Notes under the pieces: model-generated
Databases searched by the model: none
Told to the model about the DNA's origin: nothing
Seen by the model: the letters and a program-made list of their open reading frames with translations, nothing else
Made by a program: the position numbers and the translations under genes
Shown: piece after piece, positions 19,135-29,006 of the stretch
Position numbering within the stretch: the first letter of the stretch is position 1
Layout: each line of letters begins with the position of its first letter
Origin: an uncultured Gammaproteobacteria bacterium
Lineage (GTDB): Bacteria > Pseudomonadota > Gammaproteobacteria > HyVt-429
NCBI GenBank assembly: GCA_947259975.1
Contig: CAMYOD010000003.1
Location: 56,433 to 120,432 of the forward strand
DNA: 64,000 bases
Direction of reading: 5' to 3'

Positions 19135-20379
19135 TCACTGTCCGTCCGATTCCGACTGCGCTTGCAGTTCGATGAGTTCTTCTTCGGCACCCGCGGCGTG
19201 CGTCAGCTCGGCGACATTTTCTTTTGCAAAGAACCCATCGAAGTCGCCGAAACGCTGGACATACTCGATAATCAGCGACGAATGCTCGGACGCACTCGAA
19301 AAAATCTGCTTCAGCCCCTGCTCCTTGGATCCGATAACGTCGAGGAGAAAATCCCGCCCCTGCTCCGCGATCTGCGCGACCACGTATTCGATGTTCTCTT
19401 GGCCATGACGCCCGCCATCACGAACCGCAAGCGCAATGTGATGCAGACGCGGTCCATAGTTGCGCACAAACGTCTCGGTCGGAGACGGCAGATTCACCAA
19501 ATGATTGACGAACCAGGGGGTATTGTTCGCGGTGAAAACCTTGGCCGGGCTGCGCATCTCGTCGGCTTGCCGGACGCTCTTCGTGACATTGGTCGATGAG
19601 TTTTGGTCCTTGATGTCATATGAGCCCCAGTAGAAATAACTCGACAGCGATAGCCACTCGAGAATCGCTACTTCGCGGTTCTGGCAATAGACCCGCGTGG
19701 CGAGATGGTCGATGGGCAGAATGAGATCGTCGATCTCGAGCTGTTTCTGTAGTTCCTTCGCCGCCAGGTAGATCTCTTGTACGTCATTGCGGATATTGCT
19801 GAGACCGAGCGCGTAAATCCGCGGGTCGCTCACCGCGCGCTCCATATACGCGACGATATTATGCGTATACGGGGACGGCTTGCTGATCGCCAGATTGCCG
19901 GGAAGCTCGAGCTTGCGGGTCTGGTCCTGGGAAAAGAAACGGAATCCCCGCGTCTTCTGACACTCGACCACACCGTGCAGATCCTCGACGCGGAGTATTT
20001 CGCCCATATAGCGGCTGTTTGGCTTGCTCGCCCCTATGGGGTAGACCTCGTTGAGACTGCGGAAGATGCCGCGAGTGCTTGCATCCTTGACTTCCCGCAC
20101 GATGAAGTCGGGCGCGTTCATATCGACACGCAGGATATGCGTCCAATGACTTTCGCTCTCCAAGGTGACCAGGTAGTGATACGGGGTCATGAGACACAGC
20201 TCACCAACATAGCGAATGGAATGCCCCGGATCGACCGTGATCATGATCGCGTCGATGTCGTGGATCTTCTCGGTCAGGCCGGATGCATCGCGTTCCTGCA
20301 GTAGTCGAGACAGGTAGTCCTCGAAGAAGGCGGAATTTTGCTTGTCGCCGTGGCGCTGAAATTCAAGCGAATTAATCAT
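19135..20379 (-). CDS. VOC-superfamily protein with HPPD-like C-terminal part, unknown function
   Basis: GPRLHHIALAVRDGGRHGQENIEYVVAQIAEQGRDFL...GSKEQGLKQIFSSASEHSSLIIEYVQRFGDFDGFFAKENVAELTHA resembles 4-hydroxyphenylpyruvate dioxygenase C-termini. Start placed at MINSLEFQ. Confidence 0.55.
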   Translation of the reverse strand: MINSLEFQRHGDKQNSAFFEDYLSRLLQERDASGLTEKIHDIDAIMITVDPGHSIRYVGELCLMTPYHYLVTLESESHWTHILRVDMNAPDFIVREVKDASTRGIFRSLNEVYPIGASKPNSRYMGEILRVEDLHGVVECQKTRGFRFFSQDQTRKLELPGNLAISKPSPYTHNIVAYMERAVSDPRIYALGLSNIRNDVQEIYLAAKELQKQLEIDDLILPIDHLATRVYCQNREVAILEWLSLSSYFYWGSYDIKDQNSSTNVTKSVRQADEMRSPAKVFTANNTPWFVNHLVNLPSPTETFVRNYGPRLHHIALAVRDGGRHGQENIEYVVAQIAEQGRDFLLDVIGSKEQGLKQIFSSASEHSSLIIEYVQRFGDFDGFFAKENVAELTHAAGAEEELIELQAQSESDGQ

Positions 20380-20426
20380 TGGGGTCAACCTTTGTCGCTG
20401 GTCAAAAGAATCCTGCGATCGTCTCA

Positions 20427-20441
20427 GCAACAATCGCGCCA
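20427..20441 (-). promoter_or_regulatory. sigma54-type promoter for the VOC/HPPD-like gene (TGGCGC-N5-TTGC)
   Basis: Reverse strand reads TGGCGCGATTGTTGC, invariant GG and GC at correct spacing, about 48 nt upstream of the start codon. Confidence 0.5.
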
Positions 20442-20657
20442 TTCGTGGGCAAGAGATGCGACAGGGGAATTTCCGACGTTTTCCCAAAGGGTTAGCCCAT
20501 CGGAGAGGCATGCCAGTCCTGCGCGCAAGCCCCGGACTGTGCGATAACAGTGCAGTTTCTGCGGCGACAATAGAGATATGGGCCAAGATGGTGCAGACCC
20601 GGATCGCGCCAAGTGACAAACCAGCGGATTTACAACGGCTTGCCCGTTTCCGGTGCG

Positions 20658-20672
20658 TGGCACAGATATTGC
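20658..20672 (+). promoter_or_regulatory. sigma54-type promoter for the 1149-aa gene (TGGCAC-N5-TTGC)
   Basis: TGGCACAGATATTGC, exact consensus, 43 nt upstream of the ATG at 20715. Confidence 0.7.
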
Positions 20673-20714
20673 GATGGAGAGGTCACTGCGGGCACCCGCA
20701 ACAGGAACCCTACT

Positions 20715-23700
20715 ATGAGCGACCTGGCAACATCAGACATCGATACGTCCCCCGGTACGGCACTCCAGCGACGTCACCAGCACATCAATCTAAAGCTCGC
20801 GGCACTCGGCCAGCCGACCTGCCACCTCGACGGCGACAACAGCTACCTGCAGGTCGCCGACGGGCTGCTGAAACACCACGCCCGGCAGAAGCGGCTTCTG
20901 TCGGACTATCGCTGCCCCGCGGATCAACGTATCCAGGATTTTCTCAATGCCTACATGGCCGAGCATGGGCTGGATCTGAACATCGAGCTGCCGGGCGCAA
21001 CCTTCATTCTGGATGAGCCCGGACTGGCGCGGGAGTTATCGCTACCCTTGAATGGCACCCATTTCCACTCGGATCTGCTCGATTCCTATCGACTCCTGCA
21101 AGGCGTGCTGAATAACCCGAAAAGCGACCGGCGTACGACCAAGGGCGTATTTCATATCGTCGCCGGTGGATTGCCGGTACCCGCGGACAAGCGCGAGACG
21201 CCGGTGGCGGTCTTTGCCGCATTGTTGATGAAAGCCCTCGATCCGCCACCGGAGTTGCTGCGGCTGCCGGCGACGAGCGAGGAACCGGAGCCGGCGGAAC
21301 TGTGGGTGTCGCTGTTGTTGCGCCCGACGGTTCGCCCGGAAGTCCCCGGAGTCCTGCCGACCAAGAGCCTCGAGGTGCGTTTCTTCGCACCCGGTAGTCT
21401 GGTTGCCAACCTGGATTTCGTGGAATCTATCTTTGGTAACGGCGGTGACCCGTTTCTGCCGGACAACGACGCCGCCCTGGACATCGAGCACTGGACCGGA
21501 CAAAGCGGCTGCGTGATTCTTGCGCCGCACCTGGTGGGCTGTCGCAAGAAGGAGCTGGGGCTGCCCCACTACGACAATGCCACGGAACGCCAACGCCGCG
21601 ACGGCATGTGCTGGCAGGACGAAGACGAGCTATACAACGACGGCCAGGCATTCAAGATTGTCTGTCGCGATTGGCGTGGCGTCGTCGTCACGTTGATTGC
21701 AGACAACTACTTCGGCTACAGCAAAAAGGAAATCAAATCCCAGATCAGCTTCTCCGCCAATCTATACGGTGGCTCCGAGGAGGAACATGCCGGCGGTGCT
21801 CTGGCATATCCGTGTGTCAATCTGGGCGAAACCTATATCCCGCGCCCCGCCGATATGCATGGACACTACAGCTTCGCCGACCTCGCCCGGCGTCTGGCGG
21901 GCAGTATCCGCGTTGTGGATGACGGGTATGCCGTCGATAACCAATATTCGAATATCATCTATGTACCCGAAAATGCGCATATCAATATTCAAAATCTGCG
22001 CGTCGGCTGGCACGATCAATCGGGCGAGCACCAAATCAAGCTGCTTGCCGAACACGTCTATGTGTATCCCAGCGGTTTCCGCGTGCACATGGAGCAGCAT
22101 CCCCATGCGCCCAGTTGGCGTCTGATCGGCACCGTCGGCGAAGGCACATTTTGCCACAAGCCCAGCACCGTCTCGGGCGGCGGCAAGTCGGAGATCTCCA
22201 AGTCAATTTCCGGCGCGGTGATCTCCGGGCCGATCTACGTGGGTGATTTCGAGCCGGATCTGGCTCAGGTGCGGGCAATATTTGAGCGCGATTACTCGGA
22301 TCGCTTCCGAAACCCGGAATCGCAGCCACCGGACACGCGCAGCCTCCTCAGCGCACAACGCAGTCTGGGGTCGGTCATCAAACTGCTAACACCATCCGCC
22401 AGCGAATATTCGGATACCTACAATGAGTGGCTGCAGGGTATTCCACAACATATTCTCGCCCTGGTCTTCATGATTAAGCGCTTTTACCGGCAGGAATGGG
22501 GTCGCGATTGGCAAAAGCACTTCTCGGTCGATACGGTCAATGGGAACCCGGGGCACGAACTGAAATTCGATGGGCGCAAACTCATGGCGAGTTATCTGCG
22601 CGTGGGTTTCGATGATGACGGCAGTTGGCGTCTGTTCAAGTTGCGCCAGGATTATGTGCCGGCGGCCAAGGTACAGATGGAAGACGATATAACCGCTTCC
22701 ACCGTGGTTCCGATATCCTATCTCGCGGGCCTGAATCCTGAATACAATAACCCAAGCGTCAAACTCGTGGTCAACTGCGAGCGGCACCTGTTTCAACGCC
22801 CGGATGACGCCATTCACCGTGGTACCGACCTGCAGACTGAAAACGATTTGGCCGGCAGGGATAATTTTATTTCGAATTTCGAGCCCATGGATAAAGAGGA
22901 TGCGCGCGCGCTCATGGAAGATGTCGTGCACTTCCAGCAGTTCAGTCCGCCGATGCAGCGCCTGGTAAAGGACGCGGCGCAAATGGATGATGAACTCTAT
23001 TTCGTGTCGTCCGCGCATCCGCGTATTGTGGATGGCAAGCCCAGCCTTAATGTCCGTTACCTGCAAATTCGGCCGGATCTTGCAGATCCACTTCCGCGCC
23101 ATCTGGCGGAAACCTGTACCCGTCTCGCGCGCGGATTGGAATCGGATCAACCGGTACATTTTCCGGTCAACGCCGTGCTCGCCGGACGCCGCAACAATCC
23201 ACCGGGCCCGGGCATCAGATCATTGGCCGTCTACAACCCAATCCATTACCAGGAGCTTCCGGAACTCTTTATGGAGTTGATCAGCAGCCTGACTGGCAAG
23301 TCGCCTTCGACCACCGGTGCGGGTTCCGAAGGCGCGTTGACCAAGGGTCCCTTCAACTCCCTATGCGCCACCGCCGATCTCAATACCGCGCTGGTTTCGT
23401 TCATCCTGTGCGGGCACGATGGTTTTACCACTCCCGCGGGACACATCGGGCCCAAGCGTCGTATAGATCACGACATCAGTATGTTGATACCGGAGATCTG
23501 GTGCCGTTTACCGGTTGCGGTTCGTGATCCTGAATACATGATTGCGCATGGATACCTGGAAAAGCTCGAGGATTTTGAATACGAGGGTCGGCCGGTTCTG
23601 GCGAGCCGACTGGGCTACCGAATCACGAAGCGTTTCGTGCGCGATCAGTTCGGCAAGATCTTCGATACGCCGGCGGCGGTTTTCGATGACGCCATGTTAT

Positions 23701-24164
23701 GTCCGGAAACCCAGGATCAGGAATCTTATGTCGATGGAATCCACAACATATGCGAGGCTCAGCAACGGGTGGCGCTGCACTACTTCTCCGACGGCTCGGT
23801 GGAAGACGCCTGCCCTCCGCTGCAGGCGCTGCTGCACATAATGGCGCACGGCCGCTACCTGAACAAGACCGTGGATGATCCGGAAATCCGTAACATGTTT
23901 ACGCGCGACTATTTGCTGCAGAGCGATTGGTACCAGGAACGGCTCGTAATCAAGCAACAATGGGATGAACAGCTCTGGCGTCAGCACCGGGAGCACCTGC
24001 GCGTCCAGAAGAACAATCTCAACGACGACGAAACCAGCGGCCACGCCGATCTCGCGGCACGCATCGCGGAAGCCGACCGCATGATCGGTGTGGTTTCGAG
24101 CGCGGCCTATCTGGAACGCCTTGAGGGGACATTGGGGGCGGACTGGGTGCACCGCGGCACTTGA
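20715..24164 (+). CDS. Conserved ~1149-aa protein, candidate PPi-type phosphoenolpyruvate carboxykinase homologue
   Basis: ORF 20613..24164 trimmed to MSDLATSDIDTSPG, downstream of the sigma54-type promoter. Contains FFAPGSLVANLDFVESIFGNGGDPFLPDNDAALDIEHWTGQSGCVILAPHL. Identity is from memory of the large PPi-PEPCK-like family and length, not a search. Confidence 0.45.
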   Translation: MSDLATSDIDTSPGTALQRRHQHINLKLAALGQPTCHLDGDNSYLQVADGLLKHHARQKRLLSDYRCPADQRIQDFLNAYMAEHGLDLNIELPGATFILDEPGLARELSLPLNGTHFHSDLLDSYRLLQGVLNNPKSDRRTTKGVFHIVAGGLPVPADKRETPVAVFAALLMKALDPPPELLRLPATSEEPEPAELWVSLLLRPTVRPEVPGVLPTKSLEVRFFAPGSLVANLDFVESIFGNGGDPFLPDNDAALDIEHWTGQSGCVILAPHLVGCRKKELGLPHYDNATERQRRDGMCWQDEDELYNDGQAFKIVCRDWRGVVVTLIADNYFGYSKKEIKSQISFSANLYGGSEEEHAGGALAYPCVNLGETYIPRPADMHGHYSFADLARRLAGSIRVVDDGYAVDNQYSNIIYVPENAHINIQNLRVGWHDQSGEHQIKLLAEHVYVYPSGFRVHMEQHPHAPSWRLIGTVGEGTFCHKPSTVSGGGKSEISKSISGAVISGPIYVGDFEPDLAQVRAIFERDYSDRFRNPESQPPDTRSLLSAQRSLGSVIKLLTPSASEYSDTYNEWLQGIPQHILALVFMIKRFYRQEWGRDWQKHFSVDTVNGNPGHELKFDGRKLMASYLRVGFDDDGSWRLFKLRQDYVPAAKVQMEDDITASTVVPISYLAGLNPEYNNPSVKLVVNCERHLFQRPDDAIHRGTDLQTENDLAGRDNFISNFEPMDKEDARALMEDVVHFQQFSPPMQRLVKDAAQMDDELYFVSSAHPRIVDGKPSLNVRYLQIRPDLADPLPRHLAETCTRLARGLESDQPVHFPVNAVLAGRRNNPPGPGIRSLAVYNPIHYQELPELFMELISSLTGKSPSTTGAGSEGALTKGPFNSLCATADLNTALVSFILCGHDGFTTPAGHIGPKRRIDHDISMLIPEIWCRLPVAVRDPEYMIAHGYLEKLEDFEYEGRPVLASRLGYRITKRFVRDQFGKIFDTPAAVFDDAMLCPETQDQESYVDGIHNICEAQQRVALHYFSDGSVEDACPPLQALLHIMAHGRYLNKTVDDPEIRNMFTRDYLLQSDWYQERLVIKQQWDEQLWRQHREHLRVQKNNLNDDETSGHADLAARIAEADRMIGVVSSAAYLERLEGTLGADWVHRGT

Positions 24165-24207
24165 CCCCCCGCCTACGGCAATCACGCCCAGCCGCGGCGC
24201 CGCATCA

Positions 24208-24239
24208 CGCCGCGTGACGACCATCCTCGTCACGCGGCG
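24208..24239. terminator. Strong hairpin, 13-bp perfect stem (CGCCGCGTGACGA-ccatcc-TCGTCACGCGGCG), no U-tract
   Basis: Read directly; lies 44 nt after the stop of the 1149-aa gene. Confidence 0.55.
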
Positions 24240-24315
24240 ATCACTCGGCCACACTGAAATTCTCACCGCGACCCCGTCGGATGCGCAGTTTCACCGCTTC
24301 GGGCGCCGCCGGGCG

Positions 24316-24362
24316 TGTCATAATCGCCGCTCCGGCGCCGGGACGGCTGTCATAATCGCCGC
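24316..24362 (+). repeat. 15-bp direct repeat TGTCATAATCGCCGC x2, 32 bp apart
   Basis: 24316-24330 and 24348-24362 identical. Confidence 0.75.
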
Positions 24363-24375
24363 GGGCGCGCCGGCG

Positions 24376-24410
24376 CTATCCACAGAGCTTGTGGATAAGT
24401 CTGTGGATTA
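24376..24410. promoter_or_regulatory. Cluster of three DnaA-box-like sequences
   Basis: CTATCCACA (24376-24384), TGTGGATAA (24390-24398, exact consensus complement), TGTGGATTA (24402-24410). Confidence 0.55.
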
Positions 24411-24641
24411 CCGGTCGAATTTCATACTGGATTGATGGCGCCGGGCAGGGCTCCTTAAAGCTGCGCAAAAATACAGCAAATCCCATAAACTATAAATATC
24501 AGTGACTTATAGGGCCGTTAGAATATCCGTGTTTGCTAATATTTTGCTTACTCGTTGTATGGACACTGTTTTTTGTCCAATGTGTACAACCGCCGCCGCC
24601 GACACCCCACCGAGCCGGCGTACAGCGCCTTTATCGGCCCC

Positions 24642-25106
24642 ATGACGCCTAGCGAGCCGGAAAACGTCGGCAAACCGGCAGGTATCTTGCGGCGATTTGC
24701 TGCGATCCTGTATGACAGTCTGCTGCTGGTGGCGATCCTGTTCGTCGCCGCCCTGCCCCTGCCCGCGATCCCGGAGGCCTTGCGTACCGCGTTACTTGGC
24801 CGCCTGGCAGTACAACTCTATTTGCTTGCCGTCGGCATTTTGTTTTTTGCGTGGTTTTGGGTGCACGGCGGCCAGACCCTGGGCATGCGCGCCTGGCGCC
24901 TCAAGGTGGTGACCGATCCCGGCGGCGCGCCGCTGAATTGGCGCAACGCGCTGACCCGCGCGCTCCTGGCGTTGATCTCCTGGGTCTGCCTCGGCGTGGG
25001 TTTCCTGTGGGCACTGTGGGATCCACAGCGGCGCGCCTGGCATGACCGCGGTTCGCGGACTCGCCTGATAGTGTTACCGAAACGGCCGCGGCGTAAACGG
25101 CGCTAG
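24642..25106 (+). CDS. RDD-family membrane protein
   Basis: ILRRFAAILYDSLLLVAILF...GQTLGMRAWRLKVV...LLALISWVCLGVGFLWALWDPQRRAWHDR. Confidence 0.9.
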   Translation: MTPSEPENVGKPAGILRRFAAILYDSLLLVAILFVAALPLPAIPEALRTALLGRLAVQLYLLAVGILFFAWFWVHGGQTLGMRAWRLKVVTDPGGAPLNWRNALTRALLALISWVCLGVGFLWALWDPQRRAWHDRGSRTRLIVLPKRPRRKRR

Positions 25107-25113
25107 CAAATCC

Positions 25114-26175
25114 TCAAGCGACGCGCCGCAACATCAACAACGCCGCACCGAGAAAGAGCACCGTCGGCATGAGCGCGCCGATCAGAGGATGCACGTCATA
25201 CACCAACACGTAAAAACCGAAACCATGATTGGCCAGATAAAATCCCAGTCCCAGCATGATGCCACCGAACAGGCTCTGGCCGAGACCGCCGCTGCGCAAG
25301 TGGCGGAAGGCGAAGGGGATCGCCAGGATCACCATGACCGCGGTGGCGAACGGTAATATCAGCTTTTGCCAGAAGGCCAGTTCGTACTGCGCCGGATCCT
25401 GGGCGTTCTCACGCAGGTGCGAGATATAGCGGCGCAGGTTCCAGGCGGACATCTGCTCCGGTTTCACCAGGAAAGCAGACAAGATCTTCGGCGTCAGCGC
25501 GGAGGACCAGTAGGCCGCATCGGCGGAAATGGCCTCCACCCGGTCTTCCTCGAACAACGACTGGCGCACGTTACTGAGACGCCACTGCTCCTCCTCGTAC
25601 GTAGCCTCCGCCGCATGCACCACCGACCGCAGACGCTGGGCGTCATCGAACTCGAATACCCGCAGATTCAGCAGACTTAGATCGGGCAGCACCTCGTCGA
25701 CGCTCACAAACACGGTCTGGTCGCGCATCCAGATGCCGTGACTGGAATGTTTCACGCCCTGCTCCAGGGCCTGGGCACGGTATTGCTGCGCCTGGGTCTC
25801 GGTAAAGGGTGTGACCAATTCGCCGATCAGCACCGCCGCAAACACCAGCACTGCGCCCAACTTCATGACCGCGGAGGTGATCTGCAGCAGCGACAAGCCC
25901 GATGCGCGCATCACCACCAGTTCGGAATCGGCGGCGAGTGCCGACAGACCCAGCATGGTGCCAACCAGGGCCGCCATGGGGAACAGTTCATAGATTCGTT
26001 GCGGAATCGATAAGCCCAGATAAGCCAGCAATTGCGGGAAATGATAATTGCCGACACCCAGGTCCTGCAGTTCATCGATGAAGGTAATAAATGTGAACAG
26101 GGCGACCAGCACTCCCATGACCAGAAGGCTGTACATGAGGATGGTGCGACCGATATAGAGATCGAAGACTTTCAT
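25114..26175 (-). CDS. lptG: LPS export ABC transporter permease LptG
   Basis: MKVFDLYIGRTILMYSLLVMGVLVALFTFITFIDELQDLG; adjacent to lptF. Confidence 0.93.
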   Translation of the reverse strand: MKVFDLYIGRTILMYSLLVMGVLVALFTFITFIDELQDLGVGNYHFPQLLAYLGLSIPQRIYELFPMAALVGTMLGLSALAADSELVVMRASGLSLLQITSAVMKLGAVLVFAAVLIGELVTPFTETQAQQYRAQALEQGVKHSSHGIWMRDQTVFVSVDEVLPDLSLLNLRVFEFDDAQRLRSVVHAAEATYEEEQWRLSNVRQSLFEEDRVEAISADAAYWSSALTPKILSAFLVKPEQMSAWNLRRYISHLRENAQDPAQYELAFWQKLILPFATAVMVILAIPFAFRHLRSGGLGQSLFGGIMLGLGFYLANHGFGFYVLVYDVHPLIGALMPTVLFLGAALLMLRRVA

Positions 26176-27281
26176 CGGCGTGGCCGCAGCAGCTTCAGCC
26201 CGGGAATCAACGGCCGGTTGGTGGTGCGGCAGAAAAATACGTAGATGGCGAGGGCGAGAAACAGGGCGTGCACCCACCACATGCCGAGCTGCGGGTCGAT
26301 CTTGCCCTTTTTGATCGCGGCATGGGCATAACCGGAAAGGTTCGCATACACAAAATAGGTCGCAAACGCCAACACGGTACGCCAGAACTGCGCCTGACGC
26401 ACACTGACGTAGGTGAATCCAAGGGCCAGAAATGCCAGCGTCGCTACCGAGATCGGTTTGGCGATGCGCCAGTGAATTTCCGCATAGGCGCGACTGCTCT
26501 CGGTTTTCAATAGCTGGGCCGTGGACATGGCCTTGACCGAGAGTACCGGCGTGGTGGTGGTATTGGGTTTGATGCGCAAGGCATAGGTCTCGAACGCGAG
26601 GATACTGTAATCGCCCTGACCGGGTACCCCTTCATAGCGGCTGCCGTTTTTTAACACCAGGAAACGGTCGCCGGTGGTCTCATCTACATACTGGAACCCC
26701 TTGTTGGCCACCACCACATCTTCCTGCAACAGGCCTCTGGCATAGGCGAAGACATTTTCCAACACATCGCGTTGCTCACCGACCCGTTCCACATAGTACA
26801 CGCCCCGCCCCTGCCAGTCGTTGAACACGCCTGGCACCACGCCACCGAGTTCAACGCTCTTCTTGCTTTCTTCAATAACCTGGCTCGAATAGGCCAGCGC
26901 GCGGGGTCCGTAATAGAGCGAGATCACGGCTACGAGGACCGTAACGATCCCGGCCAGAATCAGCGTCGGGCGTATCAAGCGGGTGAGGCCCACACCGCAG
27001 GCCTGCAAGACGGTGAATTCATTGTCACGGATCCAGCGCCCCAGGACCATCACAATCGCCACATACAGTACCAGGGGCAGGATCAGGTCGAGATAGCTGC
27101 TCACCTTGAGCGTCAAGAGCAGGAACATTTGATCGGTGGGTAACTCGCCGGTGGCGGCCTTGGCGAGAAAGCGCACCAGGCGCACGATCATCAAAATTCC
27201 GACAATGACCAGGGTCACCGCGGCACCGGTCACGCCCACCTCGCGCATAAACGCGCGGTCGATGATCGTCGGCTTATTCAT
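26172..27281 (-). CDS. lptF: LPS export ABC transporter permease LptF
   Basis: IIDRAFMREVGVTGAAVTLVIVGILMIVRLVRFLAKAATGELP; start placed at MNKPTIID. Confidence 0.93.
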   Translation of the reverse strand: MNKPTIIDRAFMREVGVTGAAVTLVIVGILMIVRLVRFLAKAATGELPTDQMFLLLTLKVSSYLDLILPLVLYVAIVMVLGRWIRDNEFTVLQACGVGLTRLIRPTLILAGIVTVLVAVISLYYGPRALAYSSQVIEESKKSVELGGVVPGVFNDWQGRGVYYVERVGEQRDVLENVFAYARGLLQEDVVVANKGFQYVDETTGDRFLVLKNGSRYEGVPGQGDYSILAFETYALRIKPNTTTTPVLSVKAMSTAQLLKTESSRAYAEIHWRIAKPISVATLAFLALGFTYVSVRQAQFWRTVLAFATYFVYANLSGYAHAAIKKGKIDPQLGMWWVHALFLALAIYVFFCRTTNRPLIPGLKLLRPRR

Positions 27282-27489
27282 CGGCGGTACTTTGACAAGG
27301 AGAGGCGGGACATCGGAAAATAGCGGCCGCAAAAAGCACCATGATTTTGCACGTTTCTATCGTCCAATCGCGCTGCGGGCCAGACCCGTGTGCTGGCCCC
27401 GTTTGGTTGACATAGTGCGTCTTAACCCTCGGGCACTATAACATAACGGCCGCAACCCCGGGGGTCGCGCGCCGCATCTGGGAGTAATT

Positions 27490-28983
27490 ATGGATTTCAC
27501 GATCAAGACCGGTGACCCGGCGAAACAACGCGGTGCCTGCGTGGTTGTCGGCGTATTTGAATCGCGCAAACTTTCGCCCGCGGCGGCGGCCATCGACCGG
27601 GCATCCCGTGGCGCGCTTGGCAAGATACTCGCCACCGGTGACATGGACGGCCGCACCGGCCAGACCCTGTTACTGCACCACCTGCCGCGAGTGGCCGCCG
27701 AGCGTGTCCTGTTGGTCGGCTGCGGCAAACAAAAAGATTTTGATATCGGCCGCCTCCGCCAAGCCATGGGCACCACGGCCGCCACCTTGAATACGCTCGG
27801 CACCCGCAACGCCGGCGTGTTCCTGACCGAACTCACTGTGGCCGGCCTCGACACACCGCGCAAGGTACGTCAGGCCGCGGAAGCGGCCTCCGCCGCGGTG
27901 TACCGCTTCGACGAATTGAAAACTGACCCGCCCAAGGTCCGCCACCCGTTACGCAGACTCAATCTGTTCGTGCCCGACCGCAAGGAGGTCGCCGACGCAC
28001 GCATCGCCGCGCGCCAGGGTGGTGCCATCGGCCAGGGGGTGACCCTGGCGCGGGACTTGGGCAATCTGCCCGGCAACATCTGCACCCCCAGCTACCTGGC
28101 CGACCAGGCCCGGGCGCTGGCGGAAGACTATCCGATCCGCACCAAGGTGCTCGAAGAGGCGGACATGAAACGTATGGGCATGGGCGCCTTGTTGTCGGTC
28201 TCCCGTGGCAGCCGCGAACCGGCGAAACTCATCACCATGGAATACAAACAAGGCAAGCGCGGCGACGCACCGGTGGTGCTCGTCGGCAAGGGGCTGACAT
28301 TCGATGCCGGCGGCATCTCCCTGAAACCGGCGGCGAGCATGGATGAGATGAAATTCGACATGTGTGGCGGCGCCAGTGTGTTTGGCGTCCTCAAGGCGAT
28401 CGCGGAAATGGAATTACCCATCAATGTGGTGGGTGTAGTGCCCAGTTCCGAGAATCTGCCCGACGGCGAGGCGAACAAGCCCGGCGACATCGTGACCAGC
28501 ATGTCCGGCAAGACTATCGAAATACTGAATACCGATGCCGAGGGCCGTTTGATCCTGTGCGACGCGCTGACCTACGCGGAACGTTTCAATCCGGAAGTGG
28601 TGATCGACATCGCCACCCTCACCGGCGCCTGCGTCATCGCCCTGGGTGCACAGGCCAGCGGGTTGCTGGGCAACAATCAGGATCTGGTCGACAAATTGAT
28701 CGCCGCCGGCGAATACAGTCATGACCGCGCCTGGCAGCTGCCGTTGTGGAAGGACTATCAGCCGCAGCTCGATACGAATTTTGCCGACATGGCGAATATC
28801 GGCGGGCGTGAGGCGGGCACTATTACCGCCGCCTGTTTCCTGGCCCGCTTTACCGAAAAAATGAAATGGGCCCACCTGGATATTGCCGGCACCGCCTGGA
28901 ACCAAGGCAAGGAGAAAGGCGGCACCGGGCGACCGGTACCGCTGCTGACCCAGTTTTTGATCGAGCGCGCCACGCAACAATAG
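27490..28983 (+). CDS. pepA: Leucyl aminopeptidase (cytosol aminopeptidase)
   Basis: VGKGLTFDAGGISLKPAASMDEMKFDMCGGA and NTDAEGRLILCDALTYAE. Confidence 0.97.
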   Translation: MDFTIKTGDPAKQRGACVVVGVFESRKLSPAAAAIDRASRGALGKILATGDMDGRTGQTLLLHHLPRVAAERVLLVGCGKQKDFDIGRLRQAMGTTAATLNTLGTRNAGVFLTELTVAGLDTPRKVRQAAEAASAAVYRFDELKTDPPKVRHPLRRLNLFVPDRKEVADARIAARQGGAIGQGVTLARDLGNLPGNICTPSYLADQARALAEDYPIRTKVLEEADMKRMGMGALLSVSRGSREPAKLITMEYKQGKRGDAPVVLVGKGLTFDAGGISLKPAASMDEMKFDMCGGASVFGVLKAIAEMELPINVVGVVPSSENLPDGEANKPGDIVTSMSGKTIEILNTDAEGRLILCDALTYAERFNPEVVIDIATLTGACVIALGAQASGLLGNNQDLVDKLIAAGEYSHDRAWQLPLWKDYQPQLDTNFADMANIGGREAGTITAACFLARFTEKMKWAHLDIAGTAWNQGKEKGGTGRPVPLLTQFLIERATQQ

Positions 28984-29006
28984 AATAAGCTGTCTTTCGG
29001 ATTCAA

